From Ctena decussata (taxonomy: Eukaryota; Mollusca; Bivalvia; Lucinida; Lucinidae): a stretch of 64,000 nt of DNA. Location: assembly GCA_963989385.1 (NCBI GenBank), contig OZ022511.1, positions 8,184,001 to 8,248,000 of the forward strand. Direction: 5' to 3'. Positions within the stretch are counted from its first letter, which is position 1; each line of letters starts with the position of its first letter. The notes beneath the pieces were generated by a model. That model saw nothing but the letters and a program-made list of their open reading frames with translations, was not told the DNA's origin and did not search any database. Position numbers and translations under genes: made by a program. Positions 41,401-50,400 of this stretch are shown here, piece by piece.

Positions 41401-44400
41401 GATTGGTCAAGAGCATACAGAAAACAGCGTTTACTCTCGGATAAATCCCCTGAACCAGAAATCGGGAACGACTTTGACTATTTTCTTTGCGGCAGTTTCA
41501 AAAATACCATGTATTGTATAGCTGACATTTTTAAGATAAAAATGACCAAGTTGGAATTATAAGAAATGAATTTCATTTTTGTGGATTTTATGGATGTGTA
41601 AACCCCAATGAATCACTCACAAACTTACCATAAAGCCCTTAAATCAAACAAAAAATAAAATTCATTCCTATAATAAATGGTAAACACCAAAACAAAAGTT
41701 GTCTTTAATACTGCTTCTGCAAACAGGGAAGACTCCATACCGTATTTATTCAGGTACAAGCTGATGCATTTTCCATCTCCAACATGACCACACATATACA
41801 TGTATAATTCCACTCAACTTTCTAATACTAATTTAGCGCAATTTGATTGGTCAAGAGCAAACAGAAAATGGCGTTTTTATACTTCGATAAACCCCCAACA
41901 CCAGAAATCTGAACTACTTGGAACTATTTTCTTGGCGGCGATTTCTAAGATACTCACTATAGCTGACAATTTTGACAAAAAGATGGCCGAGTTGGAATTA
42001 TAAGAAATGAATTCTATTTTTGTGGATTTTATGGATGTGTAAACGCCGGCGAATCACTCAAAAACTTAACATAAAGCCCTTTATTCAGTTTGTGAGTGAT
42101 TTGCCGGCGTTTACACATCGATAAAATCCACAAAAATAAAATTCATTTCTATAGTAAATCAGTCTATTAATTTCTTTTTTCACTTCCAAAACAATCCTGA
42201 TCCATCTAATAAGAGAGATCAAGATTCTTGAGTTTGTTTTGGAAGGACTTCCCATCCTCCTCCTATCTCGCAACTGAGTAAATAGCAGTTATAATTTGGG
42301 CTACCCACCCACTCCTTCTGCATCTTGTAACTAGGTAAATTGCACTTATATATTGAGTTGCTCTCCAAAAGGATACTAAGTGCTATCACAGGTTTGCCAT
42401 AGTTCTGATACTGTAGTTTATTCACATAAAATATTGGAATACTTCTGTCTTCTATCATGTGTCTCGTTGGTGCCTGAAACAAGCAAGATATACACGTATA
42501 TGGTGCTTAATAAAAGGAACTAGAATAGATATGAGCCGTGACACGAGAAAACCAACAATGTGGTTGTGCGCCCAGCGCAGACTCAGATCAGCCTGGGCAT
42601 CCGCACAGTCTGATCAGAGTCTTCACTGTCTGCATGAAGGTAGCTTGGACCCTTAGCTACCCTTTAAGCGCTTAGGGAAGAGTCTGATCAGACTGGGCGG
42701 ATGTCCAGGCTGATCTGAGTCTGCACTGGGCGCACAACCACATTGTTGGTTTTGTAGTGTCGCGGCTCATATATATTTCAGGACATGAATGCTTATAAAA
42801 AGTGCATGTTTCCATGAAGATACAATTATTAGGAAAAGAGGCTGACAGAAGAAGAGAGGGGAAAACCAAACTGAAAAGTGCGTACAGGAATGGGCTTTGC
42901 CAGCACTACTAGGCCAGCTGAAACAGGACCAGGTGGAGACAGACTGTTTTAAAGTAATCTGTGGTGCCCCGCCAAGTTTGTAAGGTTATGGGATACAATA
43001 GATAGTTCAGGTAGATAATTATATCTGAAACATTTTTAAAAGCTCCCCTTACCTAAAGCCTACAAGCTGTTACAGCCACAAAGAACAAAGTCCTTACTGT
43101 TTTTCCATCATTCATTATCTTCATTTTAAGCCTTTTGTTGTACATTTCATGCTAAATCTATACTCAACAAAATATACTTCCCTCCCAGGCTCTTAAGAGC
43201 TTTAAGTCAAACATCAGGGCCTGTTGCTCAGAGCATCATTAGCCTAACAAAGTCATTAGTTTTGGATTCCTTAAGTCTTACAGAGCCCAGGCGACAGGGC
43301 GATTTAGGCGACATAGTCACCTTAAGGCCAACCACTTCTCCCCAAGAAGCTAACCAGAGGACCAATGGTCCTGTAGCTCACCTGACACTTGGTCCTGGTA
43401 TATATTTTAATGCTTTTATACATGTATATAGCACTAGGGCAGGGGCAGATAACCCCCCTCCCTTGGGGATTAATGTTGAGTCCCAATTCTATATACCAAG
43501 CCACAAGGTCACTGGGCCTTTGTTTCTGGACAAAGATTTCTGAAGGGTTTTTATCATATATAGGCGTGGTGGCCACCATGTTCATGTGACCATGACCATC
43601 TGAACAAACTGTGATTCCTTTGACCCAGTATAAAAGCTCCATATGAAATACAGTAATCATTTGTATAAACTATGATGGGCCTGAGTGCCCAATGCTACAT
43701 ACCGGTACCAAGTTTCAAGGTTATAGGCCTTTCGGTTCTCGAGAAAAAGATGTTTGAAGAGTTTTTACCATATATGGGCATGGTGGCCATCTTGGTCAAG
43801 TGACCAAGACCATCTGAACAAACTATGGTTCCTTTAAGCCGGTGAAGCTCCATCTGAAATATGGCTTCAATTGACCCCAGTGGCCTCTGAGAAGATGTTT
43901 GAAAACGTTGACGGGTGACAGAATCTCAATGACCTTGTACAAAAGTCAAAGAATGACCTTGACCTTTAACGACAAAATATCTTCATCTGGTCATTTAGTC
44001 AACCATATATACCAAATATTGTACCTTAGATTTAAATAGTTTCTGAAACATCCACTGTTTAAGCATTTTCCCATATAAAAGCCCACATAATGTACCAAAG
44101 TTGACAGTGTCATAAATTAGGTCAAGGTCAACGCATGATCATTTGTATAAACTATAATGGGCTTGAGTGCCCAAAGCTACATACCAAGTTTCAACGTCAT
44201 ACGCCTTTTGATTCTGGAGAAGATTTTGAAGGGTTTTTACCATATATGGGCATGGCTGCCACCTTGGTCAAGATCCCGAGAACAAACTTTTATTCCCCGA
44301 TCACACTTAGACTCCATATGAAATTTTGCTTCAATCAGACCAGTGGTTTCAGAGGAGAAGATGTTTTGAAAATCTTGATGACGGACAGACCAACAAATTG

Positions 44401-47400
44401 ACCTTGACCTTCAGTGACATAATATCTTCACCTGGTCATTTAGTTGACTATATATACCACGTATTGTACCTTAGACTTAAATAGTTTCTGAGAAATCCAC
44501 TATATAAGCGTTTTCCCATATAAAAGCCTAACATACTAAAGTTGACCATGTCGTAAATTAGGTCAAGGTCAGCGCAAGGTCATCATTTGTATCAGGGTGG
44601 CCACAAAATTTTGGAAATCAAATTCCCTGATTTTTCCCTGATCTGGTTTGATTTTCCCTGATAAAATTTCCTGATACTGTCTCAAAAGCCTTCATTTTGA
44701 AGTCATTATGACAGAAAGTATCTCCATTTTTTATAAAAAAACCCTCAACATATGATATATAATGCCTTCATAATGTTAATAATTTTCAATTTACTTACAT
44801 GGTAACGAAAATCAATTGGTCAAATATTTATATGGCCTCCAACCTTCCCTCATAGCCATGCCTTCACCTCCAAATGAATGTTACAAACATTACTGTTTTA
44901 ATGTTTTTTAATAATTTATTTTGTCTTATTTTATTTTTATTTTATTCATTTTTTTTTTTTTTTTTTTTTGGTTCATGGTAGACTGTCTAAACATTTTTGC
45001 CATTTCCAAGCTTACAGCAGTGTTGTGCAAACACAGACCAAGGTTCAGCCTGAGGATAATTGAGCCAAAAAGAAATGCTCCTCCTGCTGAGTTTCAGATC
45101 AGAGAATTTACAAGCTAATATGTATGGAAAGAAGGGAAGACAAAAAGTTTGGTCCAAATTTCTCAAAGATATTCAGCAAGCTTCTCCCTTTCTGGAGCCC
45201 TAAGCTGAGTCCTGAAGACAATAAAACCTATTAAACTATTAACAAGATGACCCTAGGACTTCAGACAATACAAAATGGCTCCTTACACAACATTAAACCA
45301 GTGGTGTAAAATGTTCTATAACTTACACATTTCTGGAGAATAGATTACTTAGAACTGAACTTAGAGGCACAAACAATACTTAATACTTTATAGAATTATA
45401 CTTAATTTTTCATCAAATTACAGTGTCAGTAACTTAGCATCAAGGATCATTTGATGTCAACATTTGGCTATTTGACAGTCTACCATACATATTATTTTAT
45501 ACTTTATTTGAGCGAACCATAAAGTAAATTAACACATGCATATAAATGTAGCTGAAAACTTGCTGCTCATAGAATACTTTCAGTATTTTTTTTCCTAAAA
45601 CTACTTTTTGTTACCTCAAAAATAGTTTTATAATTTCAAGAAAATAAGTAGGTAAGCATACAATGCTAATTCAGAGAAGCATGCATTACTGAATTATGTA
45701 ACACATATGACCGTAACCACACAAACTGGACATTCATATTTCAATTTAGATTGTTTTTCAATTCTCCACTACAGAAAAATCTCTTTTATTGTATTAAGAT
45801 TTTTAAAAATCATTGCTTTCAGATAAATGCTCATTACAAAGTTCGAAACCTATGGAAGGAAAATGCTTATTCAATACTTAGCACTATACCCCTTAAACTA
45901 ATTAAATTGTGCCTGTATATCATACAGTTGTCAGAAGGAGACTTAAATTTATTTTATTGCAGAAAGAAATCACCAGTAACCATGATACCTGCTTGAAAAG
46001 TTTCATGTTATCAAAATAGAATTTTTAAAATTCCCTGATTTTTCCCTGATTTTCATCAAATTTTCAAATTCCCTGATTTTTCCCTGCAGGGAATTTTTTT
46101 CATCATTTTCCCTGTTTTCCCTGTTTTCCAGAGCTTGTGGCCACCCTGTGTATAAACTATGATGGGCCCGCATGCCCAAAGCTACATACGAAGTTTCAAG
46201 GTCATTTGCCTTTTAGTTCTGAGGAAGAAGATTTTTGAAAGTTTTTTACCATATATGGGCATGGTGGCCATCTTGGTCATGTGACCCAGACCCCGGGTAT
46301 AAACTTTTCATTCCCCCATCCCACTGAGACTCCATATGAAATTTTGCTTCAATCTCCCCAGTGGTTTCAGAGGAGAAGATGTTTGAAAATCTTGACGACG
46401 GATGGTCCGACGGAATGACCTTGATCTTTAGTGACATAATATCTTCATCTGGTCATTTAGTCGACCATGTATACAACATATTGTACCTTAGACTTAAATA
46501 GATTCTGAGAAATCCACTGTTTAAGCGTTTTCACATATAAAAGCCTAACGTACCAAAGTTGACCATGCCTTAAATTAGGTCAAGGTCAACGCAAGGTCAT
46601 CATTTGTATAAACTATGTTAAGCCCGCATGCCCAATGCTACATTCCAAGTTTCAAGGTCATCGCCTACTGGTTCTGGAGAAGATTTTTGAAGGGTTTTTA
46701 CCATATATGGGCGTGGCGGCCATCTTGGTCATGTGACCCAGATACCGCGAATAAACTTTCATTCCCCTAACCCATGGAGGCTGCATATGAAATTTGGCTT
46801 CAATCAGCCCAGTGGTTTCAGAGGAGAAGATGTTTGAAAATCTTGACGATGGATGGTCCGACGGAATGACCTTGACCTTTAGTGACATAACATCTTCATC
46901 TGGTCATTTAGTCGACCATGTATACCAAGTATTAAACCTTAGACTTAAATAGTTTCTGAGAAATCCACTGTTTAAGCGTTTTCCCATACATAAGCCTAAC
47001 ATACCAAAGTTGACCATGCAGTAAATTAGGTCAAGGTCAACGCAAGGTCATCATTTGTATAAACTATGTTGGGCCTGCATGCCCAATGCTACATACCAAG
47101 TTTCAAGGTCATAGGCCTTTTGCTTCTGGAGAAGAAGATTTTTGAAGGGTTTTTGCCATATATGGGCATGGCGGCCATCTTGGTCATGTGACCCAGATAC
47201 CGGGAACCAACTTTCGTTCCCCTAACCCATGGAGGCTGCGTATGCAATTTGGCTTCAATCAGCCCACAGGTTTCAGAGGAGAAGATGTTTGAAAATCTTG
47301 ACGACAGATGGTCCGACGGAATGACCTTGACCTTTAGTGACATAATATCTTAATCTGGTCATTTAGTCGACCATGTATACCAAGTATTAAACCTTAGACT

Positions 47401-50400
47401 TAAATAGTTTCTGAGAAATCCACTGTTTAAGCGTTTACCCATATATAAGCCTAACGTACCAAAGTTGACCATGTCGTAAATTAGGTCAAGGTCAACGCAA
47501 GGTCATCATTTGTACAAACTATGATGGGCCTGCATGCCCGATGCTACATACCAAGTTTCAAGGTCATAGGCCTACTGGTTCTGGAGAAGAAGATTTTTGA
47601 AGGGTTTTTATCATATATGGGCGTGGCGGCCATCTTGGTCATGTGACCCAGATACCGCGAACAAACTTTCGTTCCCCTAACCCATGGAGGCTGCATATGA
47701 AATTTGGCTTCAATCGGCCCAGTGGTTTCAGTGGTGAAGATGTTTGAAAATGTTGACGACGGATGGTCTGACGGAATGACCTTGACCTTTAGTGACATAA
47801 TATCTTCATCTGGTCATTTAGTCGACCATGTATACCAAGTATTAAACCTTAGACTGAAATAGTTTCTGAGAAATCCACTGTTTAAGCGTTTTCCCATATA
47901 TAAGCCTAACGTACCAAAGTTGACCATGCCGTAAATTAGGTCAAGGTAAACGCAAGGTCATCATTTGTACAAACTATGATGGGCCCGCATGCCCGATGCT
48001 TCATACCAAGTTTCAAGGTCATAGGCCTTTTGGTTCTGGAGAAGAAGATTTTTGAAGGGTTTTTACCATATATGGGCGTGGCGGCCATCTTGGTCATGTG
48101 ACCCAGATACCGCGAACAAACTTTCGTTCCCCCAACCCATAGAGGCTGCAATAAAATTTGGCTTCGATCAGCCCAGTGGTTTCAGAGGAGAAGATGTTTG
48201 AAAATGTTGACGACGGACGGACGGACGGACGACGGATGCCTGGCTATACTATAAGCTCACCTATGAGCCTAAAGGCTCAGGTGAGCTAAAAAAGCGAAGT
48301 TGACTTCGCACAGTTTTTCCGTCTTTCATTTTCGCTAACAGTGAGTCAGTTTTTAGATTGTTTACAGCGGCGACAAACAACACCTAGAGACTAAGAGTGA
48401 TAGGTTGCAGATTCATACAGGTTGCAGATTCATACACTTGAAGTTTTTGCGCCTCTACTGAATGCATCATGTCAATTAAAAAGAAAATAATTACATGACT
48501 GTTTAAACAATTTATCGTGTCAATCAATTTCAGAGCATGCTCGCACTTGCCTTGTAGACTTCAGTCGTAGCAGACGATTTTTCCCGACTGTCTTCACTGC
48601 AGCCTCTCCAATACAGCAGTTTTGTTTCATGATCGAGGAGCAGAATGGCCAAGTCCACAGCTTATATTTTAATAACAGATGTTGAGAAAATCATTCTACT
48701 TTAAGGTACATACATTTACGTTAGTGAAAAATGTCACCATTATTTCAAAATGTAATGGGTTTAGGTGTATAAACACTTACACAGCCTTGCTGTAGAAGCC
48801 GGCTTTTATGGCGATGCGGGTAGAGTGGAAGGCTCTTTCAGAAAGTTAAGCAACGGAGATTGCGGTTAGTACCTGGATGGGTGACCAGTTGCTTGACTTG
48901 GTGGACAACCTGGCTAACGCTACATTTGGTGGCAGCGGTGGGATGGGAGATGACATCACCATCATCTCCGGACCCAGCCTTACAGGGAAAGGTGTCCCTG
49001 GATGTGTTATATAGGCTCTGCCCTCGGGTCTCCTATGTGAGCAGTTGGTGACTTCAGGACGAAGTCAAGAGAAGAGGGGGAGAAATGTAACTGGTTTAGG
49101 TGTATAAACACTTCTACCTTGCTGTAGAAGCCGGGTTTTTAGCGACGCGGGTAGAGTGGATGGCTCTTTCACAAAGTTAAGCAACAGAGATCGCATTTAG
49201 TACCTGGATGGGTGACTGGTTGCTTGCCTTGGTGGACGACCTGGCAGGAACTAATTTTAACTTTTCAAAATAAACAAAAAATGTGTATTAGGTTGACGCT
49301 GACATATAAAACGGTAATTCTCAAGTGTAAGAAAATACAGTCAAAACACATGCAAAACTGTATAAATCTGCAGCCACTCACTCTAATTGCGTAACTAATT
49401 GATAACATACGGTTTGTAACCTCTTTAAACTGGTTTGTTTATTCTGACAAGACACAATATCTTGATTAGTTCAACATGATGTCAAGTTAATCCAGAGCTA
49501 TTATCTAATTATCAATTTCATAACTGTCCTTGCATGCATGATGACCTCGAGCCAAAATACATCGGTACCTTTGATCAACAAAGCAATCTTAATTCTAGAA
49601 ATCGGGACACCCAAACAGTCGTTATTTCTTTAAGAGCTTTTTCTTTCTTCATTGAATTAAATGTACCTAATGGAATCAGATGGAATTGCAAAACAGTGTT
49701 GATTGACTCTGATCAGAATGCTCCTAAATGTTCAAGATCAGACTGCTCATATTCAGGAGCAGTCTGATCTGGGTTTCACTGTTTGCTCAGACCTACCTGT
49801 CCCAATATTCAGAACTTTTATGGTAATCCATTCCGCATTTTCTTTTATCTAAAGTGCAATTGAGTCAACTAGTACAAAAGCATGCGTTTTCCCCCCGCCA
49901 AAAACACCTAGCCAGTACAGGTGTACTATAAAGGTTCCTTTTAAAAGGAAAAGCTTGCTCAGTTACCTTACGGTAGATCAAAGTGTAAGAAACATTTACT
50001 AAAAGGCTTTGCAGAAAGTTCCTATGCAATCTGATCAGGGTCAGTTCAGTTCAGTTCAATTCTCCTAACGATGTTCCCCAAGTGGTTCAGCGGTACGTAA
50101 CCCTAGTTGCACACACTTGACGCTGAGTGTCCATCCAAAATCTGATCAGGGTCTCCACTATATGCAAACATTTTTGTTTACTATTTGATTAGACAAGATG
50201 TCCAATATTTTAGGGCATGTGAGCTTTGTATAGAAGTTTCTCTTTTTTTATTTATCTATTTTTTGGGGGAGAAGGGAGGGGTGGGTTTTCTTTTCTTTTT
50301 TTTTTCATTGTGTGTGTGAACAAAACCTGGGCAAGTAGGTTCTTTTTGTCGGACAAGTAAAAATTTTATTACTTGTCCTGTTGGCAAGTGTTTTTTTTTT

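Larger units (their letters stand above)
48751..49245 (+). mobile_element. TRIM-like miniature LTR element carrying 5S rRNA promoter sequence
   Basis: Two direct terminal repeats (48751-48924 and 49086-49245) flank a 161-bp interior. The first repeat starts TGTAATGG and ends CGCTACA (TG...CA). After a 2-base spacer comes TGGTGGCAGCGGTGGGAT (48927-48944), which matches the complement of a tRNA-Leu (AAG) 3' end with CCA. Directly before the second repeat is AGAGAAGAGGGGGAGAAA (49068-49085), a polypurine tract. The interior has no coding capacity. The second repeat loses its last ~10 bases. The repeats differ by roughly 9% plus indels, so the copy is old. It lies in the SMPD4 intron between exons a and b, antisense to the gene. 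Confidence 0.8.

Noticed and set aside
46246..48151. A minus-strand ORF of similar sequence recurring in five array units ([17 protein letters not shown] type)
   Set aside because: It recurs because the ~450-bp units are similar. Some units are interrupted and there is no start context or known domain.
48555..48655. Exon-like minus-strand segment encoding [14 protein letters not shown] with a GC-type donor (AAG|GCAAGT)
   Set aside because: Weak acceptor, no recognised family, and inclusion is not needed: SMPD4 exons a and b already join in phase. Possibly a repeat.
48790..48914. Complete 5S rRNA gene
   Set aside because: Only the box A to box C region matches. The 5' half and the 3' closing stem are absent.
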